A DNA stretch of 64,000 nt from Siphonodentalium dalli (lineage: Eukaryota > Mollusca > Scaphopoda > Gadilida > Siphonodentaliidae), in NCBI GenBank assembly GCA_032622095.1, contig CP136068.1, positions 163,139,465 to 163,203,464 of the forward strand. Direction: 5' to 3'. The position numbers and the translations under genes are program-made. The notes below the pieces were generated by a model, which was not told where the DNA came from, ran no database searches, and worked only from the letters and a program-made list of their open reading frames with translations. Shown here piece by piece: positions 46,995 through 60,024 of this stretch (positions are counted from its first letter, which is position 1; the number at the start of each line of letters is the position of its first letter).

Positions 46995-47825
46995 AGTCTG
47001 GGTGAACGTCGACTCTATATTTGAAATATAGAGTCTGGAGCTAATGTCGCCAAAACCATTTCTGTTCAGCGAAGAGCTTCCCCAAAATGACGTCACGGAT
47101 TTTTAAAAATACATCGATGATTGACAGGTGTCCGCACGTGTTATTTGTTGTGCTTCTCCGACTCATCAACCCACATAAGGCCTGTGTCGCGACATAAACT
47201 TACAGAAGATAATATTTGTCGTGTGTGCGACTATTCTTTTTCGGGAGATGAACTCGCTGCATCAACGGGAAAGCTGCACCCGAGAGCAATAAATAAGGTC
47301 GTCATCAAAAATGATGCTTTAGAACTATTTAAAAGCATAAAATTAAGTCATTTCCTCGGTGTTTGACTTTCAGATGACTTTTTTACGGCAAATAATTTGA
47401 TTTGCAAACCATGTTACAATAAAGTAAATCAAATACACGGACATGAGTAAAGTTCTATTTATATTTATGGGCGGCCAAGTTGGTACCATACGCAGGGCTA
47501 TCTATCAGGTCCAGCACATCCTTCAAATTAATCGGAATCCTACCGAATATATAATTTCGAAGCCATTTTTTCTGTCTGTTGTATTTGCAAGCCTCGAAAT
47601 TCCGCTCTGTTACTATATTTAGAGGTGACATTATGGGAGTCTCCGCCCACTAACACTTGTTTATTAACCCATACGGTTTCATTGGAGGGAAAATAATTTA
47701 CGCAATCAATCAGATTACGGAATCCCGAGGACTTGGAAATGAGATAGCGATGTTATCCGTCAGACCTAATATTCAATGTTGTAATGAATATTTAGGTATG
47801 ACTTTACTCAGACTGATATTTGCCA
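46995..47825. other. Block inserted in the satellite
   Basis: Non-satellite sequence between unit remnants. It begins near a small hairpin (GACTCTATATTT/AAATATAGAGTC) and contains a zinc-knuckle-like frame. The boundaries are approximate, since no target duplication was resolved. Confidence 0.5.
47150..47449 (+). pseudogene. Cys-rich (zinc-binding) exon remnant
   Basis: The frame reads HKLTEDNICRVCDYSFSGDE, runs to LGV, hits a TGA, then continues in the same frame as LSDDFFTANNLICKPCYNKV and NQIHGHE before TAA. Two CxxC pairs (CRVC and CKPC) ~65 residues apart suggest a zinc-binding domain of the type found at the N-terminus of some transposon-derived or ZAD-like proteins. I cannot name the family. 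The in-frame stop and lack of continuation mark it as broken, unless the stop is a sequence error. GTAAAG just after HGH could be a donor. Confidence 0.4.
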
Positions 47826-48419
47826 TGCAGCCATGTTTTGTAAAGGGCCACACTATTTCGGGAACCAACACATCCATAAATATTGTGTATTTCCTTATAT
47901 AACTATCGTTTGTACACACCCTCAGTTAATATTGAGATAATATTAGTTCAGTTCGTGGTGTGTGTTAATTACTTATAATAGTGTAGTGGGACCCAAAAAC
48001 ATAGAACATATTTGAACTAACGCTTTGACAAATTGGTCTGACTATTTTATGAGATATAAAATACAATATCCATTTTTCTATATTTTGGTAGATTTAGAGG
48101 AACACTAACAATAACTATGGCAGCAACAATGATTTTATATGATATATATGATATCTGATTCTCATATACACCTGGTGTATCATAACATTGTGGTTTCATT
48201 GTTGATATAACTATTTCAAGTTATTTGAGTATATGATATATGATATATGTTAGTCTATATTATGTGTCGTTTATAACAAATACTTTAGTTCTACAAAATC
48301 GCTATATATTAATATAAAATTACATGTTATAAATAAAATGTGTTGTTATTGTAACTGTGGGTTTGGAAGCATGAGGACATCATTAACCACGTTTCCGGTG
48401 TCTACGGATCCGGATTTCA

Positions 48420-49165
48420 TCACATGAATCATGATTTGGTCCCATTAGAATCATTTAGAAAAGTGTGTGTTGTCGTTATCATAAATATGTATTTTTTCGA
48501 CCAAAACATGTTCGGGGGAGCGGTAGCTAAAATTCAATATATGGCGAACCGTTCACAAATTCTGTCAAATATTTCTTCATGTGATGTCCAGATAACTACT
48601 GAGCTATATGAATACTATAGTTGGTCATGTGTTGTTTGTAACACATCTTTTAGTATAATAAATTCGATGTTAATGCATGCATAATTACCTGTTATCAATA
48701 ACATATGTTGTTGATGTGACTGGGGGTTTGGAAGCCTGAACACATCTGTAATAAATTAAACGGTATAGCTGGACAAACCTTTCAGTACAACATTCATATT
48801 GGGCCCCATTAAAATCAATTAGCGTTGAATGCTATAAAAGTTCACCGTCATAACATTAAAACGTTCCCATTGTTTAAACTGGTGGAATATAATCTCTACT
48901 TGCGTAGCCAGAGTAGAAATTCATGACATGATCTAACACTTTTCGACCCATTCCTGTATTATATACGAAAAATATATTCAGCACATGATTTGGAAACAGA
49001 TAATCTTACATTTTACTACCATGGATAGGTTTGAAATACAAAGGCATCTCAATATAATTATTTATTATTATATTATAATTAGTATTATGTTCCTGTCTGA
49101 AACCCCCTTGTACTATTTAAAATAACCATCAAATTATTGTCAACAGGAACCATTGTTCTCACAGG
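48420..49165 (-). repeat. Right part of the 7.3-kb inverted structure
   Basis: Mirrored partner of 41,845-43,480. It includes the inverted R1-like stretch (GTGGAATATAATCTCTAC) and ends near GGAACCATTGTTCTCACAG, which is also the outer edge on the left. Confidence 0.6.
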
Positions 49166-49254
49166 GACAAATAAGATCCAACAGATACGCCGCACCGAGC
49201 CTCGATAAAGATAGAAACGCCGGGAAAGTTTGCGGGGACAAATACGTCACAAAC

Positions 49255-49294
49255 ATGGCGGCATCGAGATCGGCAACTCACTTACTGAGACAAG
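49255..49294 (+). other. Candidate short first exon with YY1-type start
   Basis: AACATGGCGGC opens MAASRSATHLLRQ, which is basic and amphipathic like a mitochondrial presequence. CAAG|GTTGGA, a weak donor, follows, and a CRE-like TACGTCAC lies 10 bases upstream. No downstream exon was found, so this is only a candidate. Confidence 0.25.
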
Positions 49295-50039
49295 GTTGGA
49301 TATGAATTTGTGTAATTTTAGAAGGTGTCCTGGTGTCCAAGCGACCTTGACCCCACCCGTAGACATCAGTAACAGTGGCTCTAGATTCTGGATTATTTTT
49401 AGCACCCAAAATTTAAAAGATTTTTTTTTTAATTGCATTAAAAATTGATTTTCTTGAATTGCAAACGGTGAAATAAGTATGAATTTGTTTCATATTGATG
49501 TTGCGAGCCAGAGACCTTTGAACCAACATAGGTGGTCATGGTCGAAAAAAATCTGGATTTTGTGCCCCTTGGTCTCTGAAAGTGTAATGTTTTGGTAATT
49601 TTTTGCATAAAAATCACTTTTTCGGTCATAAAATCAAGGGCCATAACTCATGGTAATCCAAATAATATGGGCATTATGTATCAAATTCTGAAAGTCTATT
49701 ATGTACTCATTTCAATCATATATATATATTGCCTATATGGTTTGGGTTCATATTTCAGATAAATCTCAATGAAACCATGGCCCCTTATTTCTGAAAGCTG
49801 TAGAGTTTCACCTCAAGCTTGATCTGATTTGAAAGACATCTCAATTTGCCATTCCGATCGATAACTTTCGATAAGAAATGAGAATTTATTCACGCTCGCT
49901 GCAGGAAGGACTCCATTAATCGTGTACAATATGTTTTGGTTATTTCAATTTTGGAAATATACCAACAAATGTCCGGATCCAGGTATCTATATCTATATTT
50001 GCGCATGTCTGTCTGTCTGTCTGTGTTCTATACACATTC
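49295..50039. other. Non-coding stretch, nothing recognised
   Basis: AT-rich, with a short GTCT repeat near 50,008. No exon or element terminus seen. Confidence 0.35.
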
Positions 50040-50205
50040 ACGGGGGACCATCTAGACGACAACAATGGGGTCTAACATGGATAACTTTTTACGAGGAAGA
50101 TAATCACAGGGCACAATCGTTTCGACGATTCTACGAACAATTCCACGATTCTGCGGCTTGACAACCACGGTGCTACGGCAGTTCAACGATTCTGCGACCT
50201 TATTA
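50040..50205 (+). repeat. Left arm of a 2.5-kb inverted pair
   Basis: It contains GTTTCGACGATTCTACGA, CAATTCCACGATTCTGCGGC and TTGACAACCACGGTGC. The reverse complement is at 52,430-52,530. The first part (GGGTCTAACATGGATAAC) also resembles 53,160-53,225. Confidence 0.7.
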
Positions 50206-52429
50206 TACGTGATATTTTATGACAAACTTAGATAATGGGGCCTTTTACTGAATTGGGACGATGAAAGTGGGCTTCTTATTGTATGCATTGTACGTGTAGA
50301 GTAGACTTTGCAGGTCCACCAGGTTGACTCACGGAATACATACGAAGATGCGATCAATACATAAAATGAGTCACAATCGGCTCGGTCAAGTCTGGATAAT
50401 CCGATCGAACCGCGAACCGATCGCAAAAAGTCGTTTCTTGGGCTACAAGGGGACATTAACAGTGCGAAAATTAACATCCAACGTAAGCTTTGATAAGCAT
50501 AAATGTATTATTCTTCAAATTCGTACCTCCGTTGACACAATATTCGATTAAACTACACACAGAAATGCAGTAACATTGTCAACTATTTGACAACGCCCCA
50601 CTTCGACCATGACAACGACGATTGTGCGACTCGTTGAATGGTAAGTTTCATTTGTATACGACGTATCTGTCACTGCATGATCGGACAGCTTAGTTATGCG
50701 CATGTAAGCCCATATATGCTGCATCAATAAATGTTTGGAACAGTACCTTCGTTGTACAATGCACATGTCCTGGATTCAATACAGTACTGTGTATTTACTG
50801 ATCCCTAAATGTGAAGCTATAGAGACCAAGTCACATAAGAGATTTGTCGCTAAACGAGCATTCTTTAATTTTTTGAACATGACAAAATGCCCGACTTACA
50901 TGCATCTGAATATTTTCCTTCTTGATGCACCTAGCGGCTTTGTAATTTTTGTAAAGTTGACTTGTTCATTCGAAAATGTCACCACTTACCCTACCATAAC
51001 ATGAGTTATTTTAGTCATATTCTGATTAGCAGGTAGGCCCTACATATAAAGATGTCCTCGAAAAATTATTGACCGTTTAGTTACTATTATAAATGTGTTT
51101 GTATGAAAGTATTAGTTAAAATTCTTTATGGTTATCTGAAACTGAATGTAATGAGCAACACTTTAAAAAAAAAGAAAAAAAAAGGGATGGATGCCAGAAA
51201 ATTGCAGTAAAAACGTATACATACATAAAATAGTAGAACATTGGGTTGGTTGGTCCCGAAAGTAGCCAAAATAAAAAAAATAACCTATAGGCATACGCTG
51301 ATTTATGACCCCCTACCCCTGATCCCCCGGTTCGGATGCCAACTTGCCGGTATATTATTAACATGGGGTGTTTTGTTGCGGTAGTATTTTTAATTGGGTA
51401 AACTGGTGTGTGCATACTTCAAATGAGTTAAGAATTAATAGGAAATAAATGTCATAGAATTGTAATATCTGGAGGCAAATCTTGACTGCGCGAGGGAATT
51501 ATATTTTAGATAACTAGATTTTAATCACAAATAAATAAATCATTATAGAATATCATTTTCATCGTTTATAGATATATATACCTGGATGTCAAAATATGGA
51601 ATTATACTCAAAACAAAATATTAAGTTTCATGTGTGGAGTTAATTTCTATCTAAGGCGACCATTCCCCACCATCGATACCACAACGCAACTGAGAATAAG
51701 ACATGTTGGCCATAAGAAAATACCGAGGCATTGTGAGTCGGCTGCTAGTTAGGCGTACAGACAGACGGAAGGAAAGTTGGATAGGTGGACAATTTAAATA
51801 ATGTAATGTGTAGTGCACAGATATGGAAATTAAACCTGTACAGTATAGCAATATACGATTCGACATTACTTTATTTTCCACAGCTGGCTCCAAATAAAAG
51901 AGTCTTAATCTCGTAGCCTTGAGGTCGTGTGATTCATATGCGTATCCATGTCTATAGCGAGCGTGACATTCATTGGAAAACGACTTCTCGTGAGCACAAG
52001 TTAATGAAATTTCAATGGCTGGTCTCACAATCGTCGTTGTCATAGTCGACTGCGATGATACCCCCACAAATATGGACACAGCGCCATCAATCACAGAACT
52101 GAATGATGTTAACATCAGTTGTGAAAACTCAACCAAAGACGAATGGCTATGTTATTATTTGGTTTCCACTCAATTTTATAGGACATTATATATATTTTCT
52201 CAACTCTAAAGTGATGTGTGTAAATCCAAAACAACTGGTCTATTTGTGTCAAAGATCATGTATTGTTGTGCTAACTGTCTAGTGCTGAACTCTCTACCGA
52301 TTATCGATTCGAAGATCGCCATACCTAATAGAAATATAATATGGGGACATAATGTGGTACATAACTGTCTATATTTCTGGAATTATTCATTTATTAATGT
52401 TTTTTTCGTGTTTATCGCATCAGCCTGGT
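50206..52429. other. Interior of the inverted pair, no gene recognised
   Basis: Open frames on both strands (longest 161 codons, minus, 51,651-52,136) show no domain. An A run lies near 51,165. Confidence 0.4.
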
Positions 52430-52530
52430 CGCAGAATCGTTAAATTGCCGCAGCACCGTGGTTGTCAAGCCGCAGAATCGTGGAATTGGTCGTAGAATCG
52501 TCGAACGATTGTGCCGTGTGATAATGGGGC
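52430..52530 (-). repeat. Right arm of the 2.5-kb inverted pair
   Basis: GCCGCAGAATCGTGGAATTG and CGTAGAATCGTCGAACG are complementary to 50,095-50,205. Confidence 0.7.
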
Positions 52531-52569
52531 GGGTTAGAATTTTCTCGCTGTTGTTGTCAGGGCCAGAAT

Positions 52570-53460
52570 AGGGTAGGGGAAGCAAACATTTGTAGTTTTT
52601 TCCAGCTTCCACCAAACTCATTTCCATGATAGGAGGAATCTAATGGTATGGTTATAAATGTGTCAAAGGTGACGCCGTTTGAGTCACCGGTGCACGGAAG
52701 GGGAGAGGCACACCAAAATTGACAAACATATTTTTAGCGCCGATTTCCACCAAATTGATTCACTTTATTCTCCATGATACAGGGAATCTCCGATTTAAAA
52801 ACGCCAAATTGGTGCCTTTTGTGTGAGAGATGGGAGGGGGACACTAAATTAAACAAGATTTTGTTTAGTCGCCGATTACCACAAAACTTATACATAATCT
52901 TCTCCATGACACTAGTAGTCTAATGGTGTGACTTAAATCTGTCCAAAAATGGCGTCATTCGAGTCAGTGGGAGTGGGTAAGGTGCACGAAAATTGACCCA
53001 AAAATATGTTGAGCGCCGTTTTCCACCAAATTGATATATATTCTTCTCCTTGATACGAGGAATCTAATCGTGTGATTTAAAGACGCCAAATTGGTGCAGT
53101 TTAGTGAGAGATGGGGGAGGGGTAAAAATGATAAAAATGCCTGTTTGTGTTCAATATAACTTCACGGAGACATCTAGATGGCACGAAAGGGGGTCTAACA
53201 GGGGTAAATTTTAACGAGGAAGATTATGAAATATTTTTTATTCGATTTTATTCGATCCATGATATGGCGCCGTTCGAGTCAGGGGTGAACGGGGGAAAGG
53301 GCACCCAATTGATTAAAACACCCCTATTTTAGCGCCGATTTCCACAAATTGATACATATTCTTCTCCACGATATGAGTAATCTAATCATGTGATTTAAAG
53401 ATGCCAAATATATGCCGCTTGGGCTAGATATGGGTCACTATGGGAGCCACACTTGCATGT
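52570..53460 (+). repeat. Degenerate satellite, ~135-160-bp unit
   Basis: Recurring words are AGCGCCGATTTCCACCAAAT, TTCTTCTCCATGATA, GATTTAAAGACGCCAAATTG and GAGAGATGGGAGGGG, seen at about 52,739, 52,871, 53,011 and 53,331. A stretch at 53,140-53,230 related to 50.04 kb interrupts it. Confidence 0.75.
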
Positions 53461-53735
53461 TTGTGCGTTGTTACATTGAAATTGAATAGAGCAGGACAAA
53501 TTATCACATTACCGGTCAGGTGACTTGAAGTATTATGAGTCTATTTTTGGCTACGGAAATGGACGAGCAGTTGACATTGCTTGCAGACAGTACGTATTCG
53601 TTTAACGCTATGTATTTGCCCCAAGATTTACAATGACGATGTAGAACATGAAAACATGAATAGAATAGACCAGGGCGAAGAGGCATTAGCAAGAAGCAGC
53701 TATCTCTCATCGAGAGTACGGGTGAGTCCTGCTGC

Positions 53736-56700
53736 ACTGCTAATTCCGAGATCTCTCGCAATGTTTTGTAGATGAATGAGCGCTGGGTGAGCATACAAAC
53801 TATGTTGGTCTAATTCTGAGTCTCGCAATGTTTTGTAGATGAAGGAGCGCTGGGTGAGCATACAAACTCTGTTGTTGTTCTAATTCTGAGTTCTCTCGCA
53901 ATGTTTTGTAGATGAAGGAGCGCTGGGTGAGCATACAAACTCTGTTGTTTTAATTCCGAATTCTCTCGGTATGTTTTGTAGATGAATGAGCGCTGGTGAG
54001 AATATACCGTCTGTTGTTGTTGTTGTTCTAATTCCGAGTTCTCTCGCAATGTTTTGTAGACGAAATGAGCACTGGGTGAGCATACAAACTCTGTTGTTGT
54101 TCTAATTCTGAGTTCTCTCGCAATGTTTTGTAGATGAAAGGAGCGCTGGTGAGCATACAAACTCTGTTGTTGTTGTAATTCCGAATTGTCTCGGTTTGTT
54201 TTGTAGATGAAGGAGCCCTGGATGAGAATACAGACTCTGTTATTGTTCTAATTCTGAGTTCTCTCGCAATGTTTTGTAGATGAAGGAGCGCTGGGTGAGC
54301 ATACAAACTCTGTTGTTGTTTTTGTTGTAAATCCGAGTTCTCTCGCTATGTTTTGAAGATGAAGGAGCGCTGTGTGAGAATATACACTCTGTTGTTGTTG
54401 TTGTTGTTCTAATTCCGAATTCTCTCGGTATGTTTTGTAGATGAAGGAGCGCTGGATGAGAATACAAACTCTGTTATTGTTCTAATTCTGAGTTCTCTCG
54501 CAGTGTTTTGTAGATGAAGGAGCGCTGGGTGAGCATACAAACTCTGTTCTAATTCTGAGTTCTCTCGCAATGCTTTGTAGATGAAGGAGCGCTGGGTGAG
54601 CACACAAACTCTGTTGTTGTTGTAATTCCGATTCTCTCGGTATGTTTTGTAGACGAAGGAGCGCTGTGTGAGAATATACACTCTGTTGTTATTGTTGTTG
54701 TCATTCCGAGTTCTCTCGCTATGTTTTGTAGACGAATGAGCGCTGGTGAGAATATACACTCTGTTGTTGTTGTTGTTGTAATTCCGAGTTCTCTCCCTAT
54801 GTTTTGTAGATGAAGGAGCGCTGGGTGAGAATACATACTATGTTGTTGTTGTTGTTGTTGATGGTGATGATATTGTTGTAGATCCGAGTTCTCTCGCTAT
54901 GTTTTGTAGATGAATGAGCGCTGGGTGAGCATATAGACTAGGTTGTTGTTGTAATTCCGAGTTCTCTCGCTATGTTTTGTAGATGAAGGAGCGCTGGGAG
55001 AGAATATATACTCTGTTGGTGTTGTTGTTGTTGTTGTAATTCCGAGTTCTCTCGCTATGTTCTGTAGATGAAGGAGCGCTGGGTGAGAATATAGACTGTT
55101 GGTGTTGTTGTTGTAATTCCGAGTTCTCTCGCTATGTTTTGTAGATGAAGGAGCGCTGGGTGAGAATATAAACTCTGTTGTTGTTGTTGTTGTTGTTGTT
55201 GTTGTAATTCCGAGTTCTCTCGCTATGTTTTGTAGATGAATGAGCGCTGGGTGAGCACATAGACTCGGTTGTTGTTGTAATTCCGAGTTCTCTCGCTATG
55301 TTTTGTAGATGAAGGAGCGCTGGGTGAGAATATATACTCTGTTGGTGTTGTTGTTGTTGTAATTCCGAGTTCTCTCGCTATGTTTTGTAGATTAAGGAGC
55401 GCTGTGTGGTAATATAGACTCGGTTGTTGTTGTGGTTGTAAATCCGAGTTCTCTCGCTATGTTTTCTATAATGAAGTGAAAGCTGTGTGAGAATACAGAG
55501 ACTATGTTGTTGTTGTTGTAATTCCGAATTATATCGCTATGTTTTGTAGATGAAGGAGCGCTGGGTGAGAATATATACTCTGTTGGTGTTGTTGTTGTAA
55601 TTCCGAGTTCTCTCGCTATGTTTTGTAGATTAAGGAGCGCTGTGTGGGAATATAGACTCGGTTGCTGTTGTGGTTGTAAATCCGAGTTCTCTCGCTATGT
55701 TTTGTATAATGAAGTGAAAGCTGTGTGAGAATACAGAGACTATGTTGTTGTTGTAATTTCGAATTCTATCGCTATGTTTTGTAGATGAAGGAGCGCTGGG
55801 TGAGATTATAGACTCTGATGTTGTTGTTGATGATATTGTTGTAGATCCGAGTTCTCTCGCGTTGTTTTGTAGATTATGGAGCGCTGGGTGAGATTATAGA
55901 CTCTGTTGTTGTTGTTGTTGTTGATGATATTGTTGTAGATCCGAGTTCTCTCGCTATGTTTTGTAGATTAAGGGAACGCTGGGTGATAATACATAGACTA
56001 TGTTGTTGTTGTTGCTATTGTTGTAAATCCGAGTTATCTCGCTATGTTTTGTACATGAAGGAGCGCTGGATGAAATTGCAGACTCTGTTGTTGTTGTTAT
56101 AATGTCGAGTTCTCTCGCTATGTTTTGTAGACTGTTATTGTTGTTGTAGTTCCGAGTTATCTCGCTATTTTTTAGATGGATGAGCGTTGGGTGAGAATAC
56201 AGACTCTGTTGTTGTTGTTGTTGTTGATGATGATGTTGTTGTTGTAAATCGGAGTTCTCTCGCTATGTTTTGTAGATGAAGGAGCACTTGGTGAGAATAT
56301 AAACTCTCTTGTTGTTGTAGTTGAATGAGCGTATGGGGAGAATACATACTCCGTTGTTGTTGTTTTTGTTGTTGTTGTTGTTGTTGTAATTCCGAGTTCT
56401 CTCGCCATGTTTTGTAGATGAAGGGGCACTTGGTGAGAATATAAACTATTTTGTTGTTGTTTTTGTTGTAGATCCGAGTTCTCTCGCTATGTTTTGTAGA
56501 TTAAGGAGCGCTGTGTGGGAATACATACTCTGTTGTTGTTGTTGATATTGTTGTTGTAAATCCGAGTTCTCTCGCTATGTTTGGTTAATGAATGAAAGCC
56601 TGGGGAGAATACAGACTCTGTTGTTGTTGTAATTCCGAGTTATCTCGCTATGGTTTGTAGATGAAGGAGCGCTTGGTGAGAATATAAACTCTGTTGTTGT

Positions 56701-56900
56701 TTTTTGTTTGTTTTGTTGATGCTGCTGTAAATCCGAGTTCTCTCGCTATGTTTTGTAGATGAATGAGCGCCTGGGGAGAATACAGACTATGATGATGTTG
56801 TTGTTGTAATTCCGAGTTCTCTTGCTATGTTTTGTAGATTAAGGAGCGCTGGGTGAGAATACATACTCTGGTGTTGTTGTTGTTGTTGTTGATGATGATA
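53736..56900 (+). repeat. Tandem array of ~39 splice-site units copied from homeobox exon 2 border
   Basis: Each ~65-115-bp unit has a (TTG)n stretch, TAATTCCGAGTTCTCTCGCT, ATGTTTTGTAG, then usually ATGAAGGAGCGCTGG followed by GTGAGAATA. The same order occurs once more at 62,515-62,585, where the AG is the acceptor of homeobox exon 2. Most units thus hold a pyrimidine-rich tract, a CTAAT- or GTAAT-type branch candidate, an AG acceptor and a GTGAG donor 15 bases later. Variants include ATTAAGG (an in-frame stop), ATGAATGAG and 14-base versions. Length variation comes mainly from the TTG stretch. Confidence 0.9.
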
Positions 56901-57197
56901 CTGTTTTTTTTTAATTTTAATAATTTTTTTATTTAGGTCACAAAATATAGCATATCAAATACAGTGTACATAGAAACAAGTATAATTTATACAAGTAGTA
57001 TTATTCAAGTTATTTTTAATGTGATTGAAGAATCAATGGCATCAATTTTGTTCCTAATAATATGTGGCTGTCAACAGGAATGATGTTGGGATATGCAGGT
57101 GGAATTTTGAGAGTTATTTGTAATAAATCATTGAAAATAATTAGGTTGTTGTTTCAAAGAAATTTGTCAATTCTTCCCACCATTCTCTGAATATAAT

Positions 57198-57992
57198 CTA
57201 TGTTAATGAATTGGAATTCGATGGAATGAAAGTCTCTATGATTTTGTAATATTTGATGGACTTAATTAGTCCTTGAAGGCAATGTTCATTATTTCTCATT
57301 TTACAAGAGTATATGTATCTCTTGTATAAAAGTATACATATATTAAGTATATTTAGCCTAGAGTTGCTGTTCATCAATCCAAGTATGATATATTCTGGGG
57401 TAAGTTCCAGAGTAATATCGCATTTATTTCTGAGATTATCTTTAAATTGAAGGAGCAAGGTCTTTGAGACTGACATTCAAAAAAGATATGCAATTCTCTT
57501 TCATTCCCACAAAACCTGCAAAGTTTAGTTTCAGATAATTTGCATTTGAAAACTTTTGAGTTGGTGTAGAGTATATCTTGGGTAATTTTATATTGGAAAG
57601 TTTGCAGTCCTGTGTCGTCTGTTATTTTATATGGCATTGCATAAATGATTTGCCAGTCGTTATCACAAATTGATTTATTAAGACATTTCTCCCATTTATT
57701 CTGTGACAATTGAGGCATTATTGCATTATTTTCTATGAAAATTGGATAAAAAGTTTTACATATTTTAATTGTATTTTGTAGTCTCAATTGATTTCATAGT
57801 AACCAAGCTCAATTTTCTAGTATCCTTCACAAAGGTCTTCCATGGAGATGGAAGAGCGCTTATCAACCCAAGATATGTATGATATGTAGTGATTGGTGTA
57901 TGAATATCGTACTTGACATAGTCCAGAAAGTCATAGTCATTTATCAAATCATTTATGAAGTATATTCCATAATTGATCCAGTTTTTATTCAT
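57198..57992 (-). pseudogene. LINE C-terminal region
   Basis: Frames carry WINYGIYFINDLINDYDFLD and YLGLISALPSPWK. They are followed by KITDDTGLQTFQYKITQDIL and the Cys/His pattern CRFCGNERELHIFFECQ. This is the conserved C-terminal segment with a CxxC...H...C-type knuckle downstream of RT in L1/Tx1-like elements. A frameshift separates the two parts near 57,775. It is non-functional. Confidence 0.75.
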
Positions 57993-58699
57993 TAATTGTT
58001 ATCATTAACAATAATGTTTCCATTCGGATGTAATGGTTGTGTCATCCGGGGCTGTAGTGGATTTATGGTCTAATAAAGACCATGATTGTAGCACACTTTT
58101 CCAGAAAGAGTTGACTTTTAAGCTAACTGTTTCCAATTCTTCTGTTTTCAAGTGCCAAACTTTATTCCCTACATATTGCTCCAATTCATCGTTGTTAATA
58201 AAGGGACGAGCATTTTCTTTACCCATTATAGTTTTAATGCTTTGTCATATGAATCAAGACGGGGAAATCTCAAGCCACCCTATTCTATTTGGTTTATAAT
58301 TACATTGCGTTTAATCTTGTCATTTTCCCCAGACCAAATGAAGTTATAAAACACATTATGGACCATGTCCTTTATGTCTGTTGGGGCGGAGGAAGAACAG
58401 TTAAACAGTGTGTTAGGATAGGAGTGCTAATGTTTTGATAACTGTTGTTTTTCCAATGAGACTGAGCTGTTTGAACGACCAATCATTTAATAACTTTTCT
58501 ATCTTTTTTACTTTATCAATACAATTATTTTTAATATTGTTGTCATTAAAAAGGTTGCATTCGATACCTAATATAGTTACTGCATTATTGTGATTCCACA
58601 ATATTCGCTCATCGGTGATTAATTCTTCGCCAGAGCCCCGTTTGGATCCAATTCATATGACTTGATTTCATATGACTTGAAAATTCACTTTCAAACCAG

Positions 58700-59603
58700 A
58701 GATTTTTGCAAAAGTATTAATTAATTTGAATGCTGTATTCAAAGAGTATGAGTCATCCCAGACAAAGAGGCTTAGGTCATCTGCATATTATGATCAATTC
58801 TGATTTTGATTCCATTAATATCTGGATTATATTTTATAGCTGAACTAGGAATTTCAACTGCTAGAATGAATAGATAAGGAGACAATGGGTTTCCTTGACG
58901 GGCACCTCTACCAATATCGATTTTGTCAGACAGATTTCCATTATTAATTATGTGGCTAAAGATATCGTTATAGAATGTCTTTATCAATTTTATTATATCG
59001 GGGCCAAATTTGAAAACTGTAAGACATATTTTTAGAATGTAAGACATTTTTCTGGGAAACACAAACACAAAGTCCAATAAAGTAAGAATGCCTGGAATAT
59101 TATTTTCATCACATTTTTTTAATAGATCAAAGATAAGTCTTGTAGATTCTCTAATGTAACGACCCGATAAAAAGCCTAACTGTGTGTCAGAAATTAAATT
59201 TGGTAGATATTTCTTTATACGGTTTGCAATAACCGAAGTTCCTAGCTTAGCATCAACATTGAGTAGTGAAATAGGTCTCAATTTTTATGTAGTTTCTATG
59301 TTTATTTGGTTTCGGAATACAAGTTACAATGCCATATCGTTGTGTTATTGACAGCTTAAAGCCGCAATTGAGAGAATCAATCACAAATTTTCCAAGGTCT
59401 TTCCAAAATAATTTGTAAAATTCAACTGTATATCCATCTGTGCCAGGGGATTTTTCATTTTTCATTTTTTTCAGAGCTGTGTTACATTCATATTCACTTA
59501 AACAACCTTCCATAGATTCTGACTCCTCTGGTTCTAAAAAAATTAGGAATGGATTATTTTCATCCCAAAAAAATTCATCTTCAATTTCAGCATTTGATGA
59601 CAT
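58700..59603 (-). pseudogene. LINE reverse transcriptase core, frameshifted
   Basis: In order on the minus strand: KMKNEKSPGTDGYTVEFYKL (RT motif 1 region), GIVTCIPKPNK, RPISLLNVDAKL, LISDTQLGFLSGRYIRESTR, GARQGNPLSPYLFILAVEI, and YADDLSLFVWDD in a shifted frame at about 58,785-58,750. The YADD catalytic box is intact as sequence, but a frameshift just before it (after IDHN) and another near 59,270 break the protein. Motif style (SPGTDG, RQGNPLSPYLF) fits the L1/Tx1 group, though I could not test this by tree. Confidence 0.85.
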
Positions 59604-60024
59604 TGTTTACCTATATAAATCTTTATAGAATTGATGTTGTTCACAAAGTATTTCTGGGAACTCGTGTGTTTCCGATCCATCACATTTAATTAAACTAGGA
59701 ATTGTTTTCTTGGTGTAACTTCTTTTTTCTAGATTACAAACATATTTGTTGATTTCTCGCCTTCAAATTTCCATTTTGCTTTAGTGCGGATAATTATTCC
59801 TTGTATACTTTTATCTCTTAGTGTACTTATTTCTGTTTTTACATGTTCTATCTCCTGTTATACAGACATATCACCGGCATCTAACTTATCATACAGATGA
59901 GAGGTTTGCTTCCAATTTTTGTTCAGTTTTGTCTCGATTTTTTTTTAATTTAGAAGAGTACGCTATAGTCTCGCCCCTAATTATAATTTTCAAAGTTTTC
60001 CAAAATAATTGGTCGTTAAAGTGA

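Noticed and set aside
53810-54836. Several overlapping minus-strand frames with RSFIYKTLRENSELEQ-like repeats
   Set aside because: They are the antisense reading of the splice-site array. Repeat length variation breaks the frames, and the meaningful strand is plus.
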